Below are positions 36,438 through 47,692 of a stretch of DNA of 64,000 nucleotides, piece after piece (within the stretch, counting starts at the first letter, position 1; every line of letters begins with the position of its first letter). The position numbers and the translations under genes are program-made. The notes under the pieces were generated by a model. It had not been told where the DNA came from. It made no database searches and saw only the letters and a list, made by a program, of their open reading frames with translations. This DNA comes from DASUAS01 sp963750045 (GTDB lineage Bacteria > Actinomycetota > Acidimicrobiia > IMCC26256 > DASPTH01): contig CAVVPD010000006.1 in the NCBI GenBank assembly GCA_963750045.1, positions 196,135-260,134 of the forward strand. The letters run 5' to 3'.

Positions 36438-37963
36438 ACGGGCGTCGCCGCGTGCACCCGCTGCGCGACGAGGATGTCGTCGCGTACCGACCGCACGCGG
36501 AACTGGTGCTCCAGGAGTGAGTCGAGCAGCGCGCGGTCGTCGCTGGAGATCTCCCTGAGGTCCACGATGATCCATTGGACGGGGCCCGGACCATCCAGAT
36601 GCTCGCCGTGCACGCCCCAGTTCACGTTCTTCCACGGCACCGGGAAGTCGTAGATCCGGTCACGGTGCGCCAGGTGCGGGAGCAGGTTGTAGATCGCGCT
36701 CGTCGGGGCGCCGTCGGGGATCATGTCGACGGCGGCGACCTTCGCGCTCTGGCGGTCGGTCTGCAGCGGCCACAGACCCGAGTGGTACTTGGTGCTGACG
36801 GGCGACGGTCCCCACGCCACCGCGGCGGCCAGCGAGGTGACCACCACCAACCCGACGAGGAACCGCAGCGCGTCGGGGCGCCGCCGTGCGATCCACGCGA
36901 TCGCCTCGACCGTGCCGAGGATCACCCCGACGAGCACCAACGACGAATAGTGGTAGCGGATCTCGCGTGTGTAGGGGAACGACGAGAGGATGTTCACGCC
37001 GAGCATCGGGCCGCCGACGAGGAACACGGGGAGGGCCAGCAGCGGGAGGAACGCCACCGGAGCCAGCATCATCTCGTAGTAGTTGACGCGGTCGGCTTTC
37101 GTGGCGAGATCGATGCCCTCCTTGGGATGCTCGACGAGGTGCACGGCGATGTCGGTGGGGGTCTTGCCGAGGTCGCCGAAGAAGCTGTCGTAGAAGGGCC
37201 CGATCCCGTTCTGCCACGGGATGATCACGCGGGTCGCGATCATGTACCACGCGAGGCTGGCGCCGACGACGGCCACCCCGATCTTCCGCCGTCCCCGGAA
37301 CGCGATGAGGATGCCCATCACCGCGAGCGCGAGGGCGACGTCTTCCTTGCACGCGGCTGCGATCAGCGCGAACGCCACGAACCACCCCCACCGTTCGCGC
37401 CGCGCCGCCCAGTACGCGAAGAGCAGAGGCGCGATCGCCAGCGCATCGGGGTGGAAGAACTCCCAGGTGAGGAATTGGTAGGTCGGGTTGAGCAGCAGGA
37501 CGGCGGCGAGTCCGACCGCGGGCCACCGTTCGTGGAGCAGATCACGCGCCAGCAGGTAGACCGCGATCGCGCCGCTCGCCTGCACCACGACCTGCACGAC
37601 GAGGAGGAACAGCGGACCGGCACCGAGCCAGTAGAAGGGGACGAACGCCACCAGGATGGGGTTCACGTGGTGGCCGAAGAACTCGAGGCCCCGCACGGTC
37701 ATGAACGGGTCGTGGAACCGCGACATCAACCAGATGGCCTGGTCGTAGATCCCGAGGTCGAAGGAGAACGTCGCGAAGCGGGTGTGACGGATCCATCCCA
37801 GCGCGATGAACACCGAGCTCCAGGCGACGACCATCGCGCCGAGGGTCCAACGCACCCGGTCGCGCCGGTCGAGCCAGCGGGTCGGCGCACGCTCGGGGGG
37901 AGGCGGGTCGACCTGCGCGATCGTCTCGCCGACGGGGTCGCCGTCCCGTGCGTCCACCGCCAT
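36407..37963 (-). CDS. DUF2079 family polytopic membrane protein
   Basis: A 518-residue membrane protein with about eleven hydrophobic segments. It shows the DUF2079 hallmarks SFDLGIYDQAIWLMSRF, GHHVNPILVAFVPFYWLGAG, LTWEFFHPDALAIAPLLFAY, KEDVALALAVMGI and the late SAIYNLLPHLAHRDRIYDFP. The family is GT-C-like, with an acidic residue in the first extracytoplasmic loop (FDLGIYDQ), and is suspected to glycosylate lipids or wall components; no member's reaction is established as far as I know. ATG 37963 has CAGACT six bases upstream as a weak -10. It is divergent from secA, and its 3' end overlaps hpf antisense. Confidence 0.85.
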   Translation of the reverse strand: MAVDARDGDPVGETIAQVDPPPPERAPTRWLDRRDRVRWTLGAMVVAWSSVFIALGWIRHTRFATFSFDLGIYDQAIWLMSRFHDPFMTVRGLEFFGHHVNPILVAFVPFYWLGAGPLFLLVVQVVVQASGAIAVYLLARDLLHERWPAVGLAAVLLLNPTYQFLTWEFFHPDALAIAPLLFAYWAARRERWGWFVAFALIAAACKEDVALALAVMGILIAFRGRRKIGVAVVGASLAWYMIATRVIIPWQNGIGPFYDSFFGDLGKTPTDIAVHLVEHPKEGIDLATKADRVNYYEMMLAPVAFLPLLALPVFLVGGPMLGVNILSSFPYTREIRYHYSSLVLVGVILGTVEAIAWIARRRPDALRFLVGLVVVTSLAAAVAWGPSPVSTKYHSGLWPLQTDRQSAKVAAVDMIPDGAPTSAIYNLLPHLAHRDRIYDFPVPWKNVNWGVHGEHLDGPGPVQWIIVDLREISSDDRALLDSLLEHQFRVRSVRDDILVAQRVHAATPVQPEVSISPK

Positions 37964-38029
37964 CGCTCCAGTCTGCCAAGCACCGCCCCGGGAGGCCGAC
38001 GCGGCGACGATCGGACGCTCCCTCGCCGG

Positions 38030-38035
38030 TAGACT
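38030..38035 (+). promoter_or_regulatory. Putative secA -10 box
   Basis: TAGACT lies ten bases before the secA ATG, so the 5' leader would be at most a few bases. The -35 is not clear. Confidence 0.35.
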
Positions 38036-38045
38036 GTGGTCTCCC

Positions 38046-40803
<2,758 letters not shown>

Positions 40804-40839
40804 CGCGTCGCGCCGCCTCTCCCATGCCGAAGTACGCCG

Positions 40840-41943
40840 ATGCGTGATTTCTCCGACGACCTCACCGAGCTACGCCGTCGCGTCGAGGGCGCCCGCGCGT
40901 ACCTGATGATCGACGCGGCCCGCGATCGGATCACCACCCTCGAGGAAGCGGCCAGCGAGCCGGGCCTCTGGGACGACCAGGATCGTGCCCGCCGGGTCAA
41001 CCGGGAGCTGTCGCAGCTGAACGAAGACGTGCACCTCGTGGACGAGCTCGACGGCACCGTGTCCGATCTCGAGACCCTCGCCGAGCTCGCCCGGGAGGAG
41101 GGCGACGACTCGCTCGAAGGGGAGATCGCCGGCGGGATCGGCGCGCTCGCCAAGCAGCTCGACGGGCTCGAGCTGCGCGCGCTGTTCACCGGCGAGTACG
41201 ACGAGCGCGACGCGATCTGCACGGTCAACTCCGGCGCGGGCGGCACCGACGCGCAGGACTGGACCAACATGCTGCTGCGCATGTACCTGCGCTGGGCAGA
41301 GCAGCGCGGTTTCGCGGTGGAGATCGACGAAGTGTCACCGGGAACCGAAGCCGGCCTCAGCTCGGCGACGTTCACCGTGAAGGGGCGGTACACGTTCGGC
41401 CTCCTTGCCAGCGAACGCGGAGTGCACCGGCTCATCCGCATCTCGCCGTTCGATGCCAACGCGCGCCGGCAGACCGCGTTCGCGTCTCTCGACGCGGTGC
41501 CGGCGCTCGACGTGACGGAAGCGCCGGAGATCGACCCCACCGACCTGCGCATCGACACGTACCGTTCGTCGGGCGCGGGAGGACAGCACGTCAACGTGAC
41601 CGACTCGGCGGTGCGCATCACCCACGTGCCGACCGGCATCGTCGTCTCGTGCCAGAACGAACGCTCGCAGACGCAGAACAAGGCGCGCGCGATGCAGATC
41701 CTCGCGGCGCGCCTCGCGGAGCGTCAGCGTCAGGAGCGCGATGCCGAGTTGGAGGCCTTGTCGGGCGACAAGCGCGACGTCGCCTTCGGGAACCAGATCC
41801 GTACCTACACGCTGCACCCGTACCAGCTGGTGAAGGACGAGCGGACCCGCCACGAGACCGGCAACGTGCAGGCGGTGCTCGACGGCGAGCTCGACGCCTT
41901 CATCGAGTCGTACCTGCAGTGGCGCCGCCAGCAGCCGAGGTGA
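40840..41943 (+). CDS. prfB: Peptide chain release factor 2
   Basis: A 367-residue class I release factor recognising UGA and UAA. The stop-codon-reading SPF motif occurs in IRISPFDANARRQT (about residue 205), and the peptidyl-transferase GGQ motif in SSGAGGQHVNVTDSAVRITH (about 249). The C-terminal HPYQLVKDERTRHETGNV is typical of RF2. The coding sequence is continuous from ATG 40840, with no internal UGA and no programmed +1 frameshift site, unlike E. coli. It begins 36 bp after secA and precedes ftsE-ftsX, an order common in actinobacteria. The start is supported by alignment to family length rather than by a strong ribosome site. Confidence 0.95.
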   Translation: MRDFSDDLTELRRRVEGARAYLMIDAARDRITTLEEAASEPGLWDDQDRARRVNRELSQLNEDVHLVDELDGTVSDLETLAELAREEGDDSLEGEIAGGIGALAKQLDGLELRALFTGEYDERDAICTVNSGAGGTDAQDWTNMLLRMYLRWAEQRGFAVEIDEVSPGTEAGLSSATFTVKGRYTFGLLASERGVHRLIRISPFDANARRQTAFASLDAVPALDVTEAPEIDPTDLRIDTYRSSGAGGQHVNVTDSAVRITHVPTGIVVSCQNERSQTQNKARAMQILAARLAERQRQERDAELEALSGDKRDVAFGNQIRTYTLHPYQLVKDERTRHETGNVQAVLDGELDAFIESYLQWRRQQPR

Positions 41944-42003
41944 CGGCGACGGGCCGGACGCGAACGGCGTGTCCGGAGCCACCAATCGGGAAATCTCCCC
42001 TGC

Positions 42004-42009
42004 TACCCT
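42004..42009 (+). promoter_or_regulatory. Putative ftsEX -10 box
   Basis: TACCCT lies 12 bases before the ftsE ATG in the 78-bp gap after prfB, giving a very short leader. The -35 is not obvious. Confidence 0.35.
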
Positions 42010-42021
42010 TTCGGCTCTGAA

Positions 42022-42708
42022 ATGATTCGCTTCGAGAACGTCTCCAAGATCTACAAGGGTGATGTCGCCGCGCTGCGCGAGGTGTCGGCCGAGGTCCAAA
42101 AGGGCGAATTCATCTTCCTCGTGGGCCCATCGGGTTCCGGGAAGTCGACCTTTCTGCGCCTCCTGCTCCGCGAGGAGCAGGCCACCACCGGGCGGATCGT
42201 GGTAGCCGGGCGCGACATCTCGCAGTTGAGCCACTGGAAGGTGCCCCAGCTCCGCCGCAACATCGGGTGCGTCTTCCAGGACTTCAAGCTGCTGCCGAAC
42301 AAGACCGTCTACGAGAACGTCGCCTTCGCCATGGAGGTGATCGGCCGCCCCCGCCATGTGGTCCGCACGCAGGTGCCCCAGGTGCTCGACCTCGTCGGTC
42401 TCGCCAAGAAGGCCGGGCGCTTCCCCCTGGAGCTGTCCGGCGGCGAGCAGCAACGGGTGTCGATCGCGCGTGCGTTCGTCAACCGGCCCCTGATCGTCCT
42501 CGCCGACGAGCCCACCGGGAACCTCGACCCGGCCACCACCGTCGGCATCATGCGCATCCTCGATCGCATCAACCGGACCGGGACGACGATCGTCATGGCC
42601 ACCCACGACCAACGGATCGTCGACGCGATGCGCCGGCGCGTGATCGAGCTCGATCGGGGCGCGCTCGTCCGCGATCAGGCGCGCGGCGTGTACGGCGTCG
42701 GGAGCTGA
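42022..42708 (+). CDS. ftsE: Cell division ATP-binding protein FtsE
   Basis: A 228-residue ABC ATPase that, with FtsX, transmits ATP-driven conformational signals to peptidoglycan hydrolases at the septum. Motifs are Walker A VGPSGSGKSTFLRLLLRE (about 35-52), the Q-loop CVFQDFKLLPNKTVYENVAF, the signature LSGGEQQRVSIARAF, Walker B LIVLADEPTGNLDP and the H-loop MATHDQ. DFKLLPNKTVYENVAF and REVSAEVQKGEFIFL are FtsE-typical. ftsX begins ten bases after its stop, so the pair is an operon. No frame break is seen. Confidence 0.96.
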   Translation: MIRFENVSKIYKGDVAALREVSAEVQKGEFIFLVGPSGSGKSTFLRLLLREEQATTGRIVVAGRDISQLSHWKVPQLRRNIGCVFQDFKLLPNKTVYENVAFAMEVIGRPRHVVRTQVPQVLDLVGLAKKAGRFPLELSGGEQQRVSIARAFVNRPLIVLADEPTGNLDPATTVGIMRILDRINRTGTTIVMATHDQRIVDAMRRRVIELDRGALVRDQARGVYGVGS

Positions 42709-42717
42709 CACCGCCAC

Positions 42718-43617
42718 ATGTGGACCCGCATCTCCTACTTCTCGCGCGAGACGCTGGTCTCGCTGCGTCGCAACGTGCTGATGACCGTCGCCGGTATCGC
42801 GACCGTGGCGGTGTCGTTGGCGTTGTTCGGCGGGATCCTCATGCTGTCGAAGTGGGTCGACCACGGCACCGAGCGCATCAAGGGTGGCGTGACCCTCGAG
42901 ATCTTCATGACCGCGGGCGCCACCTCGCAGCAGGTCCGAGGCGTGCAGGACGCGCTCGACGCCGACAAGGGCCCCAAGGGGAACGTCAAGTCGTACACCC
43001 ACCTCACCAAGGACGACGCGTACGCGGAGTTCAAGCGCATCTTCCGTCGCAATCCGGATCTCGTGAACAGCATCACCGCCAAGGACCTCCCCGAGTCGTT
43101 CCGGGTGGTCCCCCAGAAGGCCGAGCTCACCGACACCGTGAAGGCCGAGTTCAGCACGCAGCAGGGCGTCGACGAGGTGGCGACGCCCGGTGAGGCGCTC
43201 AAGGGGCTGATCGACGTCACCAACACGGTCCGCTGGATCTTCATCATCATCTCGCTCGTGCTGCTGGCGTCGTCGTTGTTCCTCATCGTGAACACGATCC
43301 GCTTGGCCACCTTCGCGCGCCGTCGCGAGATCGAGGTCATGAAGCTGGTGGGCGCGTCGAACTGGTTCGTGCGCATCCCCTTCATCGCCGAGGGCATGGT
43401 GCAGGGGCTCGTCGGCGCCGGGTTGGCGGTCATCGCGGTGCTGTCGCTGAAGCACTTCGGCTTCGACCAGGCGTTCAACGATCCCAAGAGCTTCTTCGGC
43501 GAGTTCTTCGTGACCACCGGCGACGCCACCTGGATCGCCTTCCTGGTGCTGATCATCGGGGTCGGGATCGGGATCGTGGGAGCCAGCATCGGCCTCCGCC
43601 GCTTCCTCAGGACCTGA
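42718..43617 (+). CDS. ftsX: Cell division membrane protein FtsX
   Basis: A 299-residue permease-like subunit. Its topology is a cytoplasmic N-terminus (TRISYFSRETLVSLRRNVLM), helix 1 (about 20-42), an extracytoplasmic loop of about 120 residues (SKWVDHGTERIKGGVTLEIF to PGEALKGLIDV), then three C-terminal helices with the conserved RRREIEVMKLVGASNWFVRI cytoplasmic turn. The large loop is where FtsX contacts hydrolase activators. The next gene, an exported coiled-coil M23 protein, is the likely partner, paralleling FtsEX-EnvC or FtsEX-RipC/PcsB systems. Confidence 0.95.
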   Translation: MWTRISYFSRETLVSLRRNVLMTVAGIATVAVSLALFGGILMLSKWVDHGTERIKGGVTLEIFMTAGATSQQVRGVQDALDADKGPKGNVKSYTHLTKDDAYAEFKRIFRRNPDLVNSITAKDLPESFRVVPQKAELTDTVKAEFSTQQGVDEVATPGEALKGLIDVTNTVRWIFIIISLVLLASSLFLIVNTIRLATFARRREIEVMKLVGASNWFVRIPFIAEGMVQGLVGAGLAVIAVLSLKHFGFDQAFNDPKSFFGEFFVTTGDATWIAFLVLIIGVGIGIVGASIGLRRFLRT

Positions 43618-43681
43618 TCACGGCTCTGCTCCCTGCTCCTGCCCGCCTGCGACGCCACGCGGCGGGTGCGTGAGGCCAGTG

Positions 43682-43710
43682 TTGCTCATGTGACTGGTGT
43701 TGCCTACGAT
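43682..43710 (+). promoter_or_regulatory. Promoter of the M23 peptidase gene
   Basis: TTGCTC (43682-43687) and TACGAT (43705-43710) are separated by exactly 17 bases, and the ATG at 43718 follows seven bases later, predicting a leaderless transcript. It lets the hydrolase activator be expressed apart from ftsEX. Confidence 0.6.
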
Positions 43711-43717
43711 GCACCAG

Positions 43718-44887
43718 ATGCGGAGGGCTCGCTACCTCACGGCGTTGCTCCTCGTGACCCTCGTCGCGGTGCCGCTGGCCGGTCGCGCCCTGGCGCAACA
43801 GTCGAGCAAGCAGCAGGAGCTCCAGCAACAGGTCAACGACGCCGGCGCCGCCGAACAGGCCGCCCGCGCGCAGCTGGTCCAGGCGCAGGCGCAGCGTCAG
43901 CAGCTCGACTCGTCGCTGGCCGACGTCTCGGCGCGGCTGAGCGCGGCCAACGACCGGCTCGCGGCGGCCCAGGCCGACGTCGACCGTCTCGGCTTCGCCA
44001 CCGCGATGCTGCAGCTGAAGGCCGACGCGACGCAGAAGAAGCTCGAGCGGGCGCAGGACGACGTGCGCCGCACTGCGGTGCTCCTCTACCAGCACGGCGA
44101 CGGTGCCGCGATGATCGGGCTCCTCGGCGGCGCGACGGGGACGGGGCAGCTCGTCGAGGGCAATCACTACCTCGAGCGGGTCTCGGACAAGCGCCAGAGC
44201 GACGCGGCACGGGTGACGCGTCTCAAGGCGCAGCTCGCGTCTCAGCAGGATGCGGTCGCGCAGCAGAAGAAGACAGCCGACGAAGCGCGTGCCGCGGCGG
44301 CCGACGAGAAGGCGAAGCTCGACGACGTCGCCGCGCAGCAGCAGCGCGCGCGCGACGCCGCGTCCGCCGCGGAGCAGCAGGAGGGCGTCGCGCTCGACTC
44401 GGCGCGGGCCCAGCAGGCTGAGGCCGAGAGCCTGCTCCAGGCGGAGTCGGATCGCATCGCGCAACAGATCGTCGACGCGGGTGTCGGCCCCGCGCTCGGC
44501 GACGGTACCTTCATCCGCCCGGTCTCCGGGTCGATCACCAGCCCGTTCGGCTACCGCACCGACCCCGTGACCGGCGCCCGGGCCTTCCACTCGGGGCTCG
44601 ACTTCGGGGCGGGGTGCGGGACGCCGATCAAGGCCGCCGGCACCGGAGTGGTCATCAGCGCCGGTTTCAACGGTGGCGGCTACGGGAACATGACCGTGAT
44701 CAACCACGGCAACGGGAATTCGACGTTGTACGGGCACCAGTCGTCGATCATCGTGTCCGCCGGGCAGTCCGTCGCCCAGGGTCAGGTGATCGGGTACGTC
44801 GGTTCCACCGGCAAGTCGACGGGGTGCCACCTCCACTTCGAGGTGAGGGTGAATGGCACGCCCGTCGACCCGTCCGGGTACCTGTAA
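43718..44887 (+). CDS. Exported coiled-coil M23 peptidase / hydrolase activator (EnvC-like)
   Basis: A 389-residue secreted protein. It has a signal peptide (RRARYLTALLLVTLVAVPLAGRALA, about residues 2-26, with A-Q after the cleavage site), a long coiled coil rich in Gln/Ala/Asp (about 27-255), then an M23/LytM domain (about 270-389). The domain shows GSITSPFGYRTDPVTGARAF, FHSGLDFGAGCGTPIKAAG, VINHGNGNSTLYGH and TGKSTGCHLHFEVRVNG. The HxxxD, HGN/YGH and HLHFE motifs keep the zinc-ligand pattern, so it may be active. Following ftsEX, it is the probable wall hydrolase or activator they control. ATG 43718 is chosen from the promoter geometry. Confidence 0.9.
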   Translation: MRRARYLTALLLVTLVAVPLAGRALAQQSSKQQELQQQVNDAGAAEQAARAQLVQAQAQRQQLDSSLADVSARLSAANDRLAAAQADVDRLGFATAMLQLKADATQKKLERAQDDVRRTAVLLYQHGDGAAMIGLLGGATGTGQLVEGNHYLERVSDKRQSDAARVTRLKAQLASQQDAVAQQKKTADEARAAAADEKAKLDDVAAQQQRARDAASAAEQQEGVALDSARAQQAEAESLLQAESDRIAQQIVDAGVGPALGDGTFIRPVSGSITSPFGYRTDPVTGARAFHSGLDFGAGCGTPIKAAGTGVVISAGFNGGGYGNMTVINHGNGNSTLYGHQSSIIVSAGQSVAQGQVIGYVGSTGKSTGCHLHFEVRVNGTPVDPSGYL

Positions 44888-45523
44888 CTACCTGTTGGGC
44901 TGCGGCGTGAGCCGGAGGTAGGGCTTCTTGGCGTCCCAGCCCTTCGGGAACTTCGCCTTGGCGTCCTCGTCGCTGACCGCCGGCGCGATGATGACGTCGT
45001 CGCCGTCCTTCCAGTTGACCGGCGTGGCCACCTGGTAGTTCGCGGTGAGCTGGAGCGAGTCGATGACCCGCAGGATCTCGTCGATGTTGCGACCGGTGCT
45101 CGCCGGGTACGTGATGATGAGCTTGACCTTCTTGTCGGGCCCGATCACGAACACCGAACGTACCGTGAGGGTGTCGTTGGCGTTGGGGTGGATCATGTCG
45201 TAGAGCGAGGCCACGTTGCGCTCGGGGTCCGCGATCAGCGGGTAGTTGAGCGCGGTGCCCTGGGTCTCCTCGATGTCGCCGATCCAGCTCTCGTGGGACT
45301 CGAGCGGGTCGACGCTCACCCCGATGATCTTGACGCCGCGCTCGTCGAACTCGCCCTTGCGCGCGGCGAACGCGCCCAGCTCCGTGGTGCAGACGGGCGT
45401 GAAGTCCTTGGGGTGCGAGAAGAGCAGGCCCCAACCGTCGCCGAAGTAGTCGTACAGCGTGATGGTTCCCTCGGTCGTCTCGGCGGTGAAGTTCGGGGCG
45501 TCGTCGCCCAATCGAACCGGCAT
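44888..45523 (-). CDS. 1-Cys peroxiredoxin (Prx6 type)
   Basis: A 211-residue thiol peroxidase. The peroxidatic cysteine is Cys45 in SHPKDFTPVCTTELGAF, and no second cysteine is visible, so resolution must come from an external thiol. The Prx6-class extended C-terminus (ANYQVATPVNWKDGDDVIIA, WDAKKPYLRLTPQ) and WIGDIEETQG region support the class over AhpC. It reduces hydrogen peroxide and organic hydroperoxides in the cytoplasm. The ATG at 45523 has a near-perfect AAGGAGG ribosome site eight bases upstream, so high translation is expected. It is directly convergent with the M23 gene, whose stop is adjacent. Confidence 0.95.
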   Translation of the reverse strand: MPVRLGDDAPNFTAETTEGTITLYDYFGDGWGLLFSHPKDFTPVCTTELGAFAARKGEFDERGVKIIGVSVDPLESHESWIGDIEETQGTALNYPLIADPERNVASLYDMIHPNANDTLTVRSVFVIGPDKKVKLIITYPASTGRNIDEILRVIDSLQLTANYQVATPVNWKDGDDVIIAPAVSDEDAKAKFPKGWDAKKPYLRLTPQPNR

Positions 45524-45699
45524 GGTGGTTCCTCCTTGAACGTGCTGCTCGGTGCTGTGGATGTGGGTGTCCGAGGTTACCGACCGCGCCGCGAAAAGGC
45601 GAGTGGATTGGTCAGAAATATGCCGTGCCGAGGAGCGGTTGACAGCGCGCTCCGGTCGCGATGAACCTGCCGTCCGGGTGGCGGCGGAGGCGGAGGGCG

Positions 45700-46140
45700 A
45701 TGACCACGACGACCAGCGGGTATTCGGGCTCCCCGCTCCTGAAGAAGCTGGGCATCCGGGAGGGTTCGCGCGTCGCCCTCGTCTCCCCGCCGCAGGGGTT
45801 CGAGGCCACCCTCGGCGCCCTGCCGACGGGTGTCCAGGTCCGTCCCCACGTGCGCGGCCGACTCGACGTCATCGTGTTCTTCGTGACCCGGCACGCCGAG
45901 CTGGCGCGGCGGTTCCCGTCGTTCGTGCGCGCGCTGGCCGACGACGGTGGGTTGTGGGTGGCGTGGCCCAAGCAGACGTCGGGCGTCGCCACCGACCTGA
46001 AGTTCGAGTCGGTCCAGACCGTCGGGCTCCGCGCCGGTCTCGTCGACAACAAGGTCGCGGCCATCGACGGCACCTGGTCGGGGCTGCGCTTCGTCTACCG
46101 CGTGGGTGATCGTCCCGGCCGTCGGGGTGCTTCCCGGTAG
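45700..46140 (+). CDS. DUF3052 family protein
   Basis: A 146-residue protein starting TTTTSGYSGSPLLKKLGIRE, followed by EGSRVALVSPPQGFEATLG, a central DVIVFFVTRHAELARRFPSF, and LWVAWPKQTSGVATDLKFES and NKVAAIDGTWSGLRFVYR. The order GYSGTPLxKKLGI, then VFFVT, then WPKKxSGVxTD, then IDxTWSGL is that of DUF3052 proteins common in actinobacteria; function unknown, possibly a nucleotide-binding-like fold. ATG 45700 is used because GGAGGCGGAGGG lies just before it. In-frame ATG 45661 would add 13 Arg-rich residues. The 176 bp upstream hold the divergent peroxiredoxin promoter. Confidence 0.82.
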   Translation: MTTTTSGYSGSPLLKKLGIREGSRVALVSPPQGFEATLGALPTGVQVRPHVRGRLDVIVFFVTRHAELARRFPSFVRALADDGGLWVAWPKQTSGVATDLKFESVQTVGLRAGLVDNKVAAIDGTWSGLRFVYRVGDRPGRRGASR

Positions 46141-46167
46141 GCGGAATTTCGCTAGAACTGGTGGGGT

Positions 46168-46916
46168 ATGTGCGGTCGGTTCGTGTCGGTGTCGTCGCCC
46201 CAGCTCCTGGTGGATCGCTTCGGGGTGCAGGAGAGCACTGTCGACCAGCGCGAACCGGACTACAACGTGACCCCGCGCGCCCTGGTGCCGGTGGTGCGCG
46301 ATCGCCCGCCACGCAAGGGGACCGAGGGCCCGACCACCAGGGTGCTCTCCCTGGTGCGCTGGGGCCTGGTGCCGTCGTGGGCGGACAGCCCCGCCATCGG
46401 CGACAAGCTCATCAACGCCCGCGCCGAGACCATCGCCGAGAAGCCGGCCTACCAGCGCGCGTTCCGCCGCCGTCGGTGCATCGTGCCGGCCGACGCGTTC
46501 TACGAGTGGCGGCCGGTCAAGAGGTCGTCGGTCGGACACCCGCCGCGCCAGCCGTACCTGGCGCGCCGACGCGACGGTGAGCCGTTGGCTTTCGCCGGGC
46601 TGTGGGAGATCTGGCGCGACCCCGCGGTCGACGATCCCGACGCGCCAGACGCGTGGTTGCGGTCCTGCGTGATCGTCACGACGCGCGCCAACGCACTGCT
46701 CGAGCCCATCCACGATCGGATGCCCGTCGTGCTCGACGAGAACGTGTGGGACCGGTGGCTCGATCCCGGGACCGACGACCTCGCGTACCTCGAATCGCTC
46801 CTCGCGCCGCGCCCGACGACTGGCTCGACGTGTACCCGGTGAGCACCCGCGTCAACAGCCCGGCCAACAACGACGCCGACCTCGTGCGGCGCGTCGACGC
46901 CGACACTCTTCTCTGA
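46168..46916 (+). CDS. SOS response-associated peptidase (SRAP/HMCES family; frame break near 46812)
   Basis: About 249 residues of a protein that covalently caps abasic sites in single-stranded DNA through Cys2. It begins MCGRFVSVSSPQLLVDRFGV; the first Met must be removed to expose Cys2. It then shows YNVTPRALVPVV, SLVRWGLVPSWADSPAIGDK, INARAETIAEKPAYQRAFRR, RCIVPADAFYEWRP and the active-site His in LLEPIHDRMPVVLD. The first frame ends at 46842, but the expected DDWLDVYPVSTRVNSPANND continues in another frame to 46916, consistent with a missing base. ATG 46168 is fixed by the Cys2 requirement. No LexA box is recognised upstream. Confidence 0.92.
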
Positions 46917-46936
46917 CGCCGGCCCGCTCCGCGTCG

Positions 46937-46942
46937 TAGTCT
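46937..46942 (+). promoter_or_regulatory. Putative -10 box for leaderless DinB/MDMPI gene
   Basis: TAGTCT ends seven bases before the ATG at 46950. Confidence 0.45.
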
Positions 46943-46949
46943 GCGGCGC

Positions 46950-47679
46950 ATGGACCCAGACCTGTACGTGAAGGCCCTGGCGGCGCGAGTCGGAGGCGCT
47001 TGCTGACGCCGCGGCCGCGGCCGGACCCGAAGCCCCTGTCCCGACGGTCGAGGGGTGGAAGGTCGCCGATCTCGTCGCCCACTGCGCGTCGGGCGACCTG
47101 TGGGCCCGCCGGATCGTCGAGAGCGAGACTCCCGAGCGGGCCTCCCACGACCTGCCCCCCGACGCGCCCACCGGCGCCGCGCTCGTCCCGTACTTCCGCG
47201 AGGGTGCCAGGCAGCTGGTGGAGCTCCTCGCCGCGACCGATCCCGCGAAGTCGGTCTGGACGTTCTCTCCGACGGACCGCACCGCGCAGTTCTGGATCCG
47301 ACGCCGCGCGAACGAAACCGCGATCCACCGCTTCGACGCCCAGTCGGCCGCGGGCAGCACGTCGCCGATCGACGCCGAGCTCGCGACCGACGGCATCGAC
47401 GAGTTCCTCACGGTGTTCGTGGCGCGCTTCGGGAAGGACGTCGCCACCGCCGGTGAGACGCTCCACTTCCACTGCACCGACGTGGCGGGCGAGTGGCTCG
47501 TCGCGCGCGAGGGCGACGAGCTGCGGATCACGCGTGAGCACGCCAAGGGCGACGTCGCCGCTCGGGGGAGCGCGTCCGACCTCTTCCTCTTCGTGTGGGG
47601 ACGCGTGCCGGCGGATCGGCTCGAGGTGTTCGGCGACGCCGCCGCGCTCGACCGCTTCCGTAGCGCGACCCGGGTGTAG
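46950..47679 (+). CDS. Maleylpyruvate isomerase family (mycothiol-dependent type) protein (frame break near 46985)
   Basis: About 243 residues of the DinB-like MDMPI family. The start DPDLYVKALAAR leads, after one extra base, into ESEALADAAAAAGPEAPVPT, VEGWKVADLVAHCASGDLWA with the metal-binding His, WTFSPTDRTAQFWIRRRANE, the second conserved ETAIHRFDAQSAAG His, and a C-terminal domain with EWLVAREGDELRITREHA and ASDLFLFVWGRVPADRLEV. Such proteins often use mycothiol as a cofactor, but the actual substrate of this one is unknown. ATG 46950 sits seven bases after a TAGTCT box. It is convergent with the LLM oxidoreductase. Confidence 0.85.
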
Positions 47680-47692
47680 CTCAGGACCGTGG

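Noticed and set aside
40840..41943. Autoregulatory +1 frameshift in prfB
   Set aside because: The frame is continuous from the start codon, with no in-frame UGA near codon 25 and no CUU-UGA slippery site.
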